A stretch of 64,000 nucleotides of DNA from Leptospira sanjuanensis (GCF_022267375.1 NZ_JAIZBH010000001.1:1160001-1224000); one strand, 5' to 3'. Shown: positions 20,160-33,858, counted from the first letter of the stretch. Made by a program: numbers and translations. The notes: generated from the sequence alone by a model not told the origin.

Positions 20160-20879
20160 GTGGTTAGAATGAGAAGCATGGAAAAGCCCTATAAAACGGT
20201 CGTAATCGAAGACGATTTTATGATCGGATCTTTTATAAAAAAAGAGGTGGAAACTCACGGTAAATTTGAAGTCACGGAGATGTTCGAGAACGGTTCGGAT
20301 GCCGTGCGTTTTTTGGCGCACAACAAGGTGGATCTTCTTCTTCTCGATATTGAACTTCCGGATCTAAACGGGTTCGATATATTGAAGGGATTGGATGATC
20401 CTCCCGTTACGATTTCTGTAACCGGTCACGAAGGAAACGCGGTTACCGCATACGATTTTGGAAATCTGGATTACGTAACTAAACCCGTCGTTCCTGAAAG
20501 ATTGCACAAGGCATTGGATCGCGCCTATGAAAAACTTTCCAGTGAGAAAAACGTGTCGATTCACAATTACGGGACCAAATTTAAGGGAGTCGATCGCAAC
20601 GTATTCATCACATTTTCGAATATCGTATATATTTCTTCGAACGGAAAACATTCGATTCTTCATACCGTGGACGACGGAATCGAAGTGATCGGAACGCTGA
20701 AAGACCTGGAACCTAAACTTTCCGCGGGCAAGTTTAGAAGGGTCCATAAACAGTATATTATAAATATGGAATATTTGGCGCATATAGAGTATTTTAACGG
20801 CGGATCCCACGTGGCTTATATGAAGGACGAGGAGAAAAGTCAGGTTCCCGTAAGCCGTATTTATCTTCCGGGGATCTGA
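20160..20879 (+). CDS. LytTR-family response regulator
   Basis: 239-residue two-domain regulator. The receiver (about 10-125) has the acidic pair Asp18/Asp19, the phospho-acceptor Asp63 in LLLLDIELPDLNGFD and Lys108 in VTKPV. The LytTR DNA-binding domain (about 140-239) reads VDRNVFITFSNIVYISSNGK, HKQYIINMEYLAHIEYF and KSQVPVSRIYLPGI. The likely upstream kinase is the LytS-type protein at 15626. The small gene at 14042 encodes a copy of only this DNA-binding half. The start may be GTG 20160, ATG 20169 or ATG 20178 (MEKPYKTVVIEDD); the ribosome site is poor for all three. A DUF5706 gene follows after about 50 bases. Confidence 0.9.
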   Translation: MVRMRSMEKPYKTVVIEDDFMIGSFIKKEVETHGKFEVTEMFENGSDAVRFLAHNKVDLLLLDIELPDLNGFDILKGLDDPPVTISVTGHEGNAVTAYDFGNLDYVTKPVVPERLHKALDRAYEKLSSEKNVSIHNYGTKFKGVDRNVFITFSNIVYISSNGKHSILHTVDDGIEVIGTLKDLEPKLSAGKFRRVHKQYIINMEYLAHIEYFNGGSHVAYMKDEEKSQVPVSRIYLPGI

Positions 20880-20929
20880 AAATAAGTTTTCGACAATTCT
20901 AAATCTGATTTTCGAATTTAGCGGCTCCT

Positions 20930-21496
20930 TTGAATCTGGACGAAGACGTTTTCAAAATGCAGCCAGAATACTTTTCTAAAACCCGAGCCAGATCTTCCGT
21001 CGATTATCTTTTAAGAACCGTTCACCAGCATCACGTTCAGTTGAGTCTGATGGCCGATCAAAAAGCGAATATTTTGATCGCGGCGTCTTTCGTGATCCTT
21101 TCCTTAGCCCTCGGTTTTTTGCAGCGAGGAATCTACGTTACGGGCATCATACTTTTGATGGGTTTTCTGGCCGTTGCCGCCTCCCTCGCGATCTTTGCCG
21201 TGATGCCTCTTTCTAAACCGGATAAGGTGCGTAAAAAGAATCCTTTGTTTTTCGGCGATTTCGCGGCGGACGACGAGGAAACCTTTTTTAAAAACGTGGA
21301 AGCCGTTTTGGAAACCGACGCATCTTTGTATAAAGCGATTTCCTATGATATCTATCAAATGGGGAGAACGATCTACTTTACGAAATACAGATATATCCGA
21401 TGGAGTTATCGTTTCTTTCTGGCGGGTTTTTTCAGCGGAGGAACGCTGATCGTGTTCGAAAGTATCGGTTGGATTCCTTCCTTGATCCGAGGATAA
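20930..21496 (+). CDS. DUF5706 / Pycsar-effector-type (PycTM-like) membrane protein
   Basis: 188-residue membrane protein matching the layout of DUF5706, the domain also called PycTM in Pycsar anti-phage systems. An N-terminal amphipathic helix carries HHVQLSLMADQKANILI (His35, Ala42-Asp43, Lys45-Ala46), leading into helix one (about 46-64) and helix two (about 69-92). Next come NPLFFGDFA (about 104-112), DIYQMGRTIYFTKYRYI and a final helix (about 160-182). Pycsar effectors respond to cyclic CMP or UMP and damage the membrane, but no cyclase gene is adjacent here. It follows the LytTR regulator and is convergent with polB (8 bases). The start is TTG 20930 or ATG 20957. Confidence 0.65.
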   Translation: MNLDEDVFKMQPEYFSKTRARSSVDYLLRTVHQHHVQLSLMADQKANILIAASFVILSLALGFLQRGIYVTGIILLMGFLAVAASLAIFAVMPLSKPDKVRKKNPLFFGDFAADDEETFFKNVEAVLETDASLYKAISYDIYQMGRTIYFTKYRYIRWSYRFFLAGFFSGGTLIVFESIGWIPSLIRG

Positions 21497-21504
21497 AATC
21501 GTCG

Positions 21505-23889
21505 TTAGGCGATTCTTTTTAAACCCGCTAAATAGAGTTCGTATTCCGTTCTGTAACATCGATCGAAAGGAAGCCAACGTTGTTCGTCGATCAGGGAATC
21601 GAAGTTTTGAAACGAAGCGAACTCGGACCAGATTTCCCGAAACGAGTTTACGAGAAGTTTTCGGTAATACGTCTTATCGATATGGATCTTTTGGTTTTTC
21701 CGTTTTAGAGCGGAAATCGCCTCTTCGGGAAGATACCATTGGTCTTTGCTTTTGGCCTTTCGATTGAGAACCAGATAACGGATCTTTTCCCCCGCTTGAA
21801 CGGAAATTCCCATTTCTTTCAGATTGTGAAGCGATACCGCGGCGGGTCCCTCGACTTCGTATTCGTCCAGATCCTTAGAAGTGGATCTTCGGATGAGAAG
21901 CTCCTCCAAAGGAACGCGTTCCGATTTGATGAGTTCGTCGAATCGTTCGTAAATTCGTAAAATCTCATATTCGGAATTCTTTAAGTCTGCGATCGTGATT
22001 TTTCCGCGCATCCATTCCAGCATTTCCGCCTGCGCTTTTTTGACGAAAAACGGGAGATCTTTTCTTCTTGCTCCGATCCCTCTGCATTTCAGATCTCCGG
22101 TTTCGAATCTTCCCATGTAGCGGTTGGCCACGGGCATTTGCGGATCCTGGCTCGAAGCGGGAAACAAAAGCCAAGTATAAATTCCGTCCACGTCGATCTT
22201 TATCGAAGTTCGTTTTTGAATTTCGATGCAGAGAGAATTCAATTCTTCTTTTGAGAACGGAGTAGAGTCTTCTTTGCGGATAAAGATGCTGTCGGTGATA
22301 GCGTGGATAAAAACGTATCCCCGATCTTCCGCGATTTCTTTTGCCGTGAGAAGTTTTTCCCTTGCGAACGCGTTTACGCTTTCGTGACTTTCCAATCTTC
22401 CGAACTTCGCGTTTCTATATCCGAGATAACCGAAAGAAGTGACGAGCATCCATTTCAAACTGGATTGTTTGCGTTCGTATCCGTAAAGTTTGTCGCCGTA
22501 TTTTTTTTCTTCGTGCGCTTTATGAATCTCCTTGATTCGATCTTTATAATACGCTCTTCGTTCGAGTACGTGTTCTAAGGCGTCGGACACGATTCCTTTT
22601 CGTTTTCTGCAGATCTTATATCCGAGTCCGGGAACGACCGGCGTTTGCGGATCGTCCGCGCAGCAAGAACAGTTGACGCATTCCGGAGAGATGTTGTGCA
22701 GCACCATCGTCGACGGATACATTTGCGCGAAATCGAGTTGCGCCACATTCTCCGCCGTCATCCCGAATGAAATATCCGGTTGAAACACGAGTCCGCCTTT
22801 GTCCGCTTCTAAAAGTTGAAGCGCGGTTTTGGGAGATTCGATCGCGCTTTTTTGCCAAGGCACGAGATAACCTCTTCGAAGGGCGACGTCGGTTTCGATG
22901 CTTGTTAGAGCCTTACCCGTGGAAGCGCGCGCCATCTTCTGCATGGGAAGACGCGAGAGTCTCGCCAATTCCACGATTCCCAAAAGATCCGCTTCCTTGT
23001 GAACGAAGCTGTTTTCCGAATCGATATGCCATCTTCCGAACAAAGGATACGAAGGAGCGCGATACACGATGGTTCCGTATGTGTTGTAACTCGTTCCTTT
23101 GGTTTGAATGTTTCTTCGGATCGGAGACGTTTTATCCCGATCAAAGGCCGGAAAAATTCTCAGCTTTTGCGCCTGCGCAAAAAGATAGGGAAAGATCGTA
23201 TGATCTCCGTACGAGGAAAGAATCACGTCCGGATCTTCTTGTTTGAGAAGTTTATCGATTTTTAAAAGAAGATCTTTCGGGTCCTTTCCGGAAAATTCCC
23301 AGGACTGCGAACCGTCGTTGAATACGATGGAGTTGTTCTTCATATCGATTCGATGGCTCTGCGCCAATTTCATCGTTAGAATTTTGAAACTCGGAACCTC
23401 GTATTCCAAATTCTTAATTTGATCGTCGTCGGCGTCGATCGTACGGATTCGTTTTCCGTGTTTTTCTTCCGTATAAGAGATCCTTAATTTACACAAAGGG
23501 AAAATACCCTTGTCCACCATGTAGCTCGTGGAAACTTCTATGTCCGAATGATAGATGTCGAATTTTCCGTAGAGCGCGTAGAGTTTTCGGGAAACCTTGG
23601 AAAGAATGGAAGGACGAGAGATTTTAAGTTCCAAAACCTGGACTTCCCGGTTTTCGTAAAAGAGGGTCATGGGAACGTATTTCGGTATTGCGGCTAACGC
23701 GTCCAGTTCGTAGAATCGCTGCACCAATTTTTTGAGAATGGATTCTTCCCCTCGCGCGTAGATGATAGGCTGATAAAAATCGTGGAATAGAACGCATTCT
23801 CCGTTTTTGTTTCGAAGCCATAGATGGATTTTGTCTTCTATATGATAAATATCGAATAAAGTTCCTTCTATTAAGATCGGTTCAGGCAT
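21505..23889 (-). CDS. Family B DNA polymerase
   Basis: DNA polymerase of about 794 residues from ATG 23889 (MPEPILIEGT), a start chosen because it begins the conserved sequence; the frame stays open upstream to 23949. Motif A is DFAQMYPST (386-394), motif B KWMLVTSFGYLGYRNAKFG (479-497) and motif C ITDS (531-534). After motif A there is a Cys cluster, CVNCSCC (404-410) plus Cys427, a possible zinc or iron-sulphur site. An exonuclease-like DIEV is at 116-119 and YGDHTIFPYL near 227, but the third exonuclease motif is not clear, so proofreading is uncertain. It closes a three-gene unit with a RecA-like protein, hinting at repair or translesion synthesis. Confidence 0.88.
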   Translation of the reverse strand: MPEPILIEGTLFDIYHIEDKIHLWLRNKNGECVLFHDFYQPIIYARGEESILKKLVQRFYELDALAAIPKYVPMTLFYENREVQVLELKISRPSILSKVSRKLYALYGKFDIYHSDIEVSTSYMVDKGIFPLCKLRISYTEEKHGKRIRTIDADDDQIKNLEYEVPSFKILTMKLAQSHRIDMKNNSIVFNDGSQSWEFSGKDPKDLLLKIDKLLKQEDPDVILSSYGDHTIFPYLFAQAQKLRIFPAFDRDKTSPIRRNIQTKGTSYNTYGTIVYRAPSYPLFGRWHIDSENSFVHKEADLLGIVELARLSRLPMQKMARASTGKALTSIETDVALRRGYLVPWQKSAIESPKTALQLLEADKGGLVFQPDISFGMTAENVAQLDFAQMYPSTMVLHNISPECVNCSCCADDPQTPVVPGLGYKICRKRKGIVSDALEHVLERRAYYKDRIKEIHKAHEEKKYGDKLYGYERKQSSLKWMLVTSFGYLGYRNAKFGRLESHESVNAFAREKLLTAKEIAEDRGYVFIHAITDSIFIRKEDSTPFSKEELNSLCIEIQKRTSIKIDVDGIYTWLLFPASSQDPQMPVANRYMGRFETGDLKCRGIGARRKDLPFFVKKAQAEMLEWMRGKITIADLKNSEYEILRIYERFDELIKSERVPLEELLIRRSTSKDLDEYEVEGPAAVSLHNLKEMGISVQAGEKIRYLVLNRKAKSKDQWYLPEEAISALKRKNQKIHIDKTYYRKLLVNSFREIWSEFASFQNFDSLIDEQRWLPFDRCYRTEYELYLAGLKRIA

Positions 23890-24066
23890 GGCGTTTCGGT
23901 TTTTGGTCGAATCGATTCCCCGTGCGAAAACGTTTTTTCGTTTCTGCAAGCATATATTTTAAATTGTTCCGACAAACGATCGGTGAAAAAACGCTTGTGG
24001 AAGAGCGGAGGTTTTTTCGACGTTCCATTCTTTTCATAGATAACGTTTCGTTAAGTGAAGTCGGTT

Positions 24067-24333
24067 TCATTTTCCTTTCTCTTTTTGGAGATCGGACATT
24101 TCTTTTTTTATTTGATGAATCTCTTTTTTGAGATGGATCATCATTGTCATCAGCATCGTGTCGATCGGATACGGTCCCGACGCCATGACTCCCGCCTGAA
24201 CTTGCAATTTCGCGACTCGAATCAGATCGTCGAAAATTTCCTGATCGGGTTTGCGAAGTCCTCTGCGAAATTCTAAAAGACCGGATTCCACCTGCTGCAT
24301 TTGTCTGGAATAAGGCGTAACGGTTCTTCCCAT
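24067..24333 (-). CDS. Small protein between the RecA-like gene and polB
   Basis: 88 residues, unrecognised. The C-terminal half is a likely coiled coil (IHLKKEIHQIKKEMSDLQKE); the N-terminal half is helical and charged (YSRQMQQVESGLLEFRRGLR). There are four Met residues in MASGPYPIDTMLMTMM. Its ATG is 4 bases after the stop of the upstream RecA-like gene, so the two are co-translated. A 177-base gap separates it from polB, which may carry a second start signal. It may be an adaptor linking the RecA-like protein to the polymerase, which is inference only. Confidence 0.65.
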   Translation of the reverse strand: MGRTVTPYSRQMQQVESGLLEFRRGLRKPDQEIFDDLIRVAKLQVQAGVMASGPYPIDTMLMTMMIHLKKEIHQIKKEMSDLQKEKGK

Positions 24334-24337
24334 ATTG

Positions 24338-24994
24338 TTACCTCTGAATGTCTTCGGTTCGTTCGATCGTATCCGAAGAAGATGAAGATTTTTTTCTTAC
24401 TTTTAAATAAGAGAGTTTATTTTCGATTTTGAGTTCCCAGAGATCGGCGGACGCTTCCGCCAATTTCGGAAAGAACGCCTTGAAGGTCGGGTGGGTATAT
24501 TTCATCGATTCGATTACGAGAACCGGGACTTTCTGTTCATGAAGTCGTTCCAAAATGAGAAGCATCTTATCCAAGAGAAATCTTCCTTCGTCTTCTTGAA
24601 CGTCTCCGTCGAAGAATTGTTTGCAAGGCGCCAAGAGAAAGTGGATGTTCTCCTCGTTTTTGCGCGAGGAAATTGCCTGCAGTGCGTCCAGGATTTGATA
24701 CGGGGTGAATGCTCTTTGAACGAGAATGTTGCTCAGCAAGGCTTCGGGAGGAATTCTCCTTTTTCTTGTTTCGGCCGTGATGACAAAGGGGTTGAAGCGG
24801 ATCGCGCAATCCAAATTGAAAATCTTAAAACCCGAAACTGCAAACGCGTATTCCCAGTGTAGTGCGAGATTGTAGATCCCCGACATTCCCGTCAGCATTC
24901 CGAGTCCTTTCCTTTCCCAGCTGAGAATCGGATTGTAGAGATTGTCGATTCCCGAAGGAGTAGGGGGCACGGTCGTGAGAGCCTGAAGTTCCAT
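24338..24994 (-). CDS. RecA/Rad51-like protein lacking the Walker A motif
   Basis: 218 residues with the order of a RecA-type core but a degenerate nucleotide site. KGLGMLTGMSGIYNLALHWE (about 29-48) stands where Walker A normally is, but has no GKT/GKS. FNLDCAIRFNPFVI resembles the strand and substrate loop after it. LSNILVQRAFTPYQILDAL is Rad51/KaiC-like, and VPVLVIES resembles the Walker B strand. Related ATPase-dead RecA-like proteins such as ImuA assist error-prone polymerases; here the polymerase gene polB lies two genes downstream. The ATG is 8 bases after a perfect TATAAT, so the mRNA is probably leaderless. The fold call is by eye and should be modelled. Confidence 0.55.
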   Translation of the reverse strand: MELQALTTVPPTPSGIDNLYNPILSWERKGLGMLTGMSGIYNLALHWEYAFAVSGFKIFNLDCAIRFNPFVITAETRKRRIPPEALLSNILVQRAFTPYQILDALQAISSRKNEENIHFLLAPCKQFFDGDVQEDEGRFLLDKMLLILERLHEQKVPVLVIESMKYTHPTFKAFFPKLAEASADLWELKIENKLSYLKVRKKSSSSSDTIERTEDIQR

Positions 24995-25002
24995 AGTTAC
25001 TT

Positions 25003-25029
25003 ATTATATGATATGTATATAAATGTAAA
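25003..25029 (-). promoter_or_regulatory. Promoter of the RecA-like/polB unit, probably leaderless
   Basis: On the minus strand TATAAT (plus-strand 25003-25008) is preceded by TTTACA (25024-25029) with a 15-base spacer, or CTTTAC with 16. Only 8 bases separate the -10 from the ATG at 24994, and there is no ribosome site, so transcription would begin at or next to the start codon. Confidence 0.6.
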
Positions 25030-25075
25030 GTGCTTTTATCGTAAGAGCTACGATTGAGTGATAAATAGGGAAAGC

Positions 25076-25311
25076 GGGAGTTCCTACGTTTCTTCGGAGA
25101 TGGAGAAGTCGAAATTCAGGATATGTGTGAGTTCCCACAATTTGGACCGGTCAGGCGACGTTCGATCCAGGTTATGTCATATCTGCTGTGGGAACTCCTC
25201 AATAGATGCGACCGTAATACGAAGACTATGTCTGATAAAGTGTGGGAACTACCACACTTTTTAATTCGGCGAGATTGCGATTGTAACAATGGAACTGTGG
25301 GAACTCACACG
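25076..25311. repeat. Cluster of five GGAACT palindromic elements
   Basis: Five copies of a roughly 16-base near-palindrome. Plus-strand AGTTCC cores are at 25079 and 25130, and GGAACT cores at 25191, 25245 and 25300. Core-to-core distances are 51, 61, 54 and 55. The copy at 25240-25259 is the most symmetrical: AGTGTGG and CCACACT around GAACTA. The first two copies face the opposite way from the other three. The cluster lies between the polB-unit promoter and the glyA terminator. Confidence 0.8.
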
Positions 25312-25359
25312 TTCGTTTTACGGAAATATCCTCTTTCGCCACGAAAAATCCTCGCGCCA

Positions 25360-25460
25360 GAGATCGTAGCGATGCGAAGCAGCCGCGTGCGGCCGAAGCG
25401 TAAGCGAAGTCGCGCAGAGCTCGGTCCGCCCGAAGGACGGAGGCGCCCCGGAAAGCTCTA
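25360..25460. other. GC-rich intergenic segment with repeated GCGAAG words
   Basis: Much richer in G+C than its surroundings. It contains the related words GTAGCGATGCGAAGC and GCGTAAGCGAAGTCGCGC and the pair GTCCGCC/GGACGGA. It has no coding sense. It may be a repeated element or structured RNA adjoining the glyA terminator. Confidence 0.4.
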
Positions 25461-25464
25461 ACAA

Positions 25465-25492
25465 CAAAAAAGGCGCTCAACAGAACGCCTTT
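25465..25492 (-). terminator. Terminator of the lplA-glyA operon
   Basis: AGGCG (25471-25475) pairs with CGCCT (25486-25490); on the minus strand a T-run follows (plus-strand A at 25466-25471). It lies about 30 bases after the glyA stop. Confidence 0.75.
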
Positions 25493-25520
25493 GAAAACAA
25501 CCAAGTCGGTTTAAAAAATT

Positions 25521-26768
<1,248 letters not shown>

Positions 26769-26806
26769 CTGGCCCTTCTTTTTGATGATTCCGAGTAGAA
26801 GTCCGA

Positions 26807-27751
26807 TTAATCTCTGAAGATGAAATCCATCCTCGAATATTTGTTTTCCAAGAGCAGTTTCGCTTCTTGAAAAACCGATTTCGTAAACCGGAGATCCCTC
26901 TCTGTGCCCATTCTGGAAAGGCCCAGCGATTCGGCAAATACATGAGATAGGTCCTGACCAAATTTTACGGTAGAAAAATCGTTCGGAAGAGAGGTCACAA
27001 AATCGGAATGTTTGCGGTTCTTTCTGTATTCCGGTTCTTCCGGAGGGTGTTTGAGAAGTTCGGAAACTCTGGAAATCAAAGACGGTTTTAGGATCAGGGT
27101 CCCGTGATGAACCACCGCGCCTTTTTTGCGGAACTGAGCGTTTCCGGAAATCTTCTTTTCCAATCCTTGTTCGAATACGGCTAGATCCGATTTGCCTCGG
27201 AAAGAAGCGTCTAACGTTTGCCGCTTTAACGCGTTCACGACGAGGTTCAAAAAGTAATCGTAGGATTCCTTTACTTTGTAGAGTTCCGGTTTCACGTCCA
27301 AGGATAGGAAGAAGGTAAAGTTGAGATTCTCCTCCGGATGGTGGACGACCGTTCCGCCTCCGCTGGCTCGACGAACAATCGCCGGAAATTTTTGGTCAAA
27401 AATTTTTTGACGAACGAGTTTTGCTCCCGCATTTTCCGTTAAACGTTTTGTAACTTCGCCCTCGCGATCAACCGAAAGGGACGAATTTTTATTTTGTTCG
27501 TGCGCTACGTTGAAAACGTTTCCACCTGAATTCTGCTGCAAAGCGCGTCCTTGAAATCTTTGAACGACTTCCGGGAGAATCGTGTCCTCCGCTTTTTCGG
27601 AAAGGCCGAGCACGATGGAGAACGGATTTTTCCAAATCCGCAATCCGGCTCCGTAACCGGAAGATACGAGGTTGAGGCCGATCGCTTCTTCAATTGCGAG
27701 ATTGGCCGCGGCGGATCGGATCGAATTTTGTACGAATGAGAATGTGCGCAT
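26807..27751 (-). CDS. Lipoate-protein ligase A family protein
   Basis: About 314 residues from ATG 27751 ([20 protein letters not shown]). It attaches lipoate to E2 or H proteins, or transfers octanoyl groups. [20 protein letters not shown] is the hallmark lipoyl-binding loop; [19 protein letters not shown] contains the usual catalytic-site Lys, followed by VVHHGTLIL. The frame is open to 27922, but that extension would run through two intergenic GGAACT elements, so the internal start is preferred. A polar insert near 80-115 ([15 protein letters not shown]) is unusual. It may serve the SucB lipoyl domain encoded at 33859. Operon with glyA. Confidence 0.83.
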   Translation of the reverse strand: MRTFSFVQNSIRSAAANLAIEEAIGLNLVSSGYGAGLRIWKNPFSIVLGLSEKAEDTILPEVVQRFQGRALQQNSGGNVFNVAHEQNKNSSLSVDREGEVTKRLTENAGAKLVRQKIFDQKFPAIVRRASGGGTVVHHPEENLNFTFFLSLDVKPELYKVKESYDYFLNLVVNALKRQTLDASFRGKSDLAVFEQGLEKKISGNAQFRKKGAVVHHGTLILKPSLISRVSELLKHPPEEPEYRKNRKHSDFVTSLPNDFSTVKFGQDLSHVFAESLGLSRMGTERDLRFTKSVFQEAKLLLENKYSRMDFIFRD

Positions 27752-27764
27752 GATTCGGCGAAAT

Positions 27765-27842
27765 GTGGTAGTTCCTACATTTCCAGACTTTAAACAGAAC
27801 TTCTTAGATACGACTTCGGAACAAGGTGGTAGTTCCAACAAG
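27765..27842. repeat. Two GGAACT palindromic elements upstream of the lipoate ligase gene
   Basis: Two copies, each GTGGTAGTTCC.ACA on the plus strand, with cores at 27770-27775 and 27831-27836, 61 bases apart and in the same orientation. The first is 20 bases from the lipoate ligase start codon. The rest of the gap to 28191 holds the divergent upstream regions and shows no other feature. Confidence 0.78.
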
Positions 27843-28191
27843 TTTAATTTTCGAACGGATCGGCATTCCGGCCGTTCGATCGGCCGTTTTCTACAAGTTT
27901 GAGGTTCTTCCCATTCTACCAATCGAAATGATTCCTAAGCGCCTATCCTAATTCGTTACAAATATCCAGTTCGAGTGGAAAGCAGCATAGGATCTTGATC
28001 GCTATCAGCGGGATCGCATGAACCGATCTTAGAAATAAGATTTTTACAAACGATTCGATCCTAATTCAAGCGAAGTGCCGGTTCGCTTTATAAGCTGAAT
28101 CCTGAATCATTCATTTTCGGATTGAATTACGCGAAAAATTCAGAGAAAAGGTGTTTAATAAAACGATTACATTTCGAGAGGAAAATACAAC

Positions 28192-28461
28192 ATGAAAAAA
28201 GTTAAGCCATCGGATTTGGTAGTAAGAATGAGAACATTAGTAAAATTTAAAATTCTTATTTTTGCGTTGTCGCTAATCTTAGTGATTGTGTCCTGCAATT
28301 TAGAAGATGAGTTGGGTGATGTCCATGCCAAAGAGATCGACAGATGCGCGTTCGATTATTATACCTTTTCATCAAGCTGTATCGGTGGGGATGCTCCTGT
28401 TTCCGCAAAAATCGCTCCTTGTTTATTGATCGCGGACGACTATCAGAAGAATTGCAAATGA
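28192..28461 (+). CDS. Small Cys-rich predicted lipoprotein
   Basis: 89 residues, unrecognised. A GAGAGG ribosome site 9 bases upstream fixes the ATG at 28192. A basic N-terminal region is followed by a hydrophobic core and LVIVSCN, a spirochaetal lipobox (lipidated Cys at about 36). The short mature part has four further Cys residues (in DRCAFDY, SSSCIGG, APCLLI and NCK), so two disulphides are possible. It is convergent with the GNAT gene, 25 bases away, and stands alone. Confidence 0.7.
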   Translation: MKKVKPSDLVVRMRTLVKFKILIFALSLILVIVSCNLEDELGDVHAKEIDRCAFDYYTFSSSCIGGDAPVSAKIAPCLLIADDYQKNCK

Positions 28462-28486
28462 TCTTTAAAGAAATATTGCGAAAACT

Positions 28487-29089
28487 CTACTTCCCGCCCT
28501 TCAGCTTAAACGCCAAATGACATTTTACGGTGGGCCATTCGTTTGTTAGAATGCTGTAAACGGCAGTGTCGCGTAACGTTCCATTCGGCATCACTCGATG
28601 GTTGCGCAGGATTCCGTCTAACGAAGCTCCGAGCCTCTCGATAGCACGTCTTGAATTTTCGTTGAGACGGTGCGTTCTAAATTCCACCGCGATACAATCC
28701 AGATTTTCGAATGCGTGTTCCAAAAGGAGAAGTTTGCATTCCGTGTTCACGGGCGTTTTTTGAAATTCTTTCGCATACCAAGTGGAACCGATTTCGAGTC
28801 GGTTGGAAACCTTCTCGATATTCATATAACGCGTGCTGCCGATGATCCTTTGATCGCTTTTGCGCCGAACCACGAAGGGTAAAGAGGACTTTTCCTTTTC
28901 TTCCAGTAGCGCGTTATCGATCCAGTGTTTCATCTCTTCGGGCGAAGGGACCATCGTAAACCAAAGTTTCCACAGTTCTCCGTCTAACACAGCTTTGACT
29001 AACTCGTCGTGATGTTCCGCTCTAAGCGGATGCAGTTCGACGTACTTTCCGAGTAAAGAAACAGGTTCGGGCGGATATGCGTATTTCAT
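28487..29089 (-). CDS. GNAT-family N-acetyltransferase (RimJ/RimL-like)
   Basis: About 200 residues from ATG 29089, which has AAAGG about 10 bases upstream; an in-frame GTG at 29101 lies too near that site. The RimJ/RimL-type fold shows as VELHPLRAEHHDELVKAV, IIGSTRYMNIEKVSNRLEIG, STWYAKEFQKTPVNTECKLL, VEFRTHRLNENSRRAIERLG and LRDTAVYSILTNEW. Such enzymes acetylate protein N-termini or small molecules; the substrate is not evident. Three GGAACT elements lie upstream, the nearest 30 bases from the start. Confidence 0.85.
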   Translation of the reverse strand: MKYAYPPEPVSLLGKYVELHPLRAEHHDELVKAVLDGELWKLWFTMVPSPEEMKHWIDNALLEEKEKSSLPFVVRRKSDQRIIGSTRYMNIEKVSNRLEIGSTWYAKEFQKTPVNTECKLLLLEHAFENLDCIAVEFRTHRLNENSRRAIERLGASLDGILRNHRVMPNGTLRDTAVYSILTNEWPTVKCHLAFKLKGGK

Positions 29090-29111
29090 TGTCGTTGTCA
29101 CCTTTTCGAAT

Positions 29112-29300
29112 TTGTGGTAGTTCCAACATTTTTTTCAAAAAAAACCGGAATCGAATTTCCTATATTGCAGAGAACGTTGCTTTTACCGAGTCATTCCCAT
29201 TTGTTTTTCGTATGAGTTCCTACATTTTCGGATTCAAGGTAAATTCTGCTTACTACTTACAAGGTTTTTTAGTAAAACACGGACGAGGAGTTCCCACACT
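29112..29300. repeat. Three GGAACT palindromic elements upstream of the GNAT gene
   Basis: Plus-strand AGTTCC cores at 29119, 29215 and 29289, all in the same orientation, spaced 96 and 74 bases. They fill the 350-base gap between the rhomboid and GNAT genes, which has no gene of its own. Confidence 0.75.
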
Positions 29301-29441
29301 TTTTGAATCAGAGTTGCGTTCCATTGTCCCGACAAACTTTATTTTACCGAAAAAGGATTGCCTGAAGCGAACGTTCGTCCTTGGAGCAAAATCGGAAACT
29401 GATTCTTCCGATCCTTCTTACTTGATCGGCCGCGGCACCCG

Positions 29442-30260
<819 letters not shown>

Positions 30261-30364
30261 AGGGGAACATGATTTCTCTTTAGAATCCGACGACAACCGT
30301 AAAACGGTTTTTCTTTTCCTCTTCTCTTTGACAGAATGTTTCAAACGGAAATAATCGGCTCAAG

Positions 30365-33757
<3,393 letters not shown>

Positions 33758-33758
33758 C

Positions 33759-33792
<34 letters not shown>

Positions 33793-33858
33793 GTTTAGAA
33801 GGATTGAAACCGAGGCTTGCGCAACCGCGCATCAGAAACCTCTCAAAAGGAATCATTA

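Noticed and set aside
27752..27922. N-terminal extension of the lipoate ligase.
   Set aside because: It would encode 57 unrelated residues through two intergenic repeat elements; family members start at about [10 protein letters not shown].
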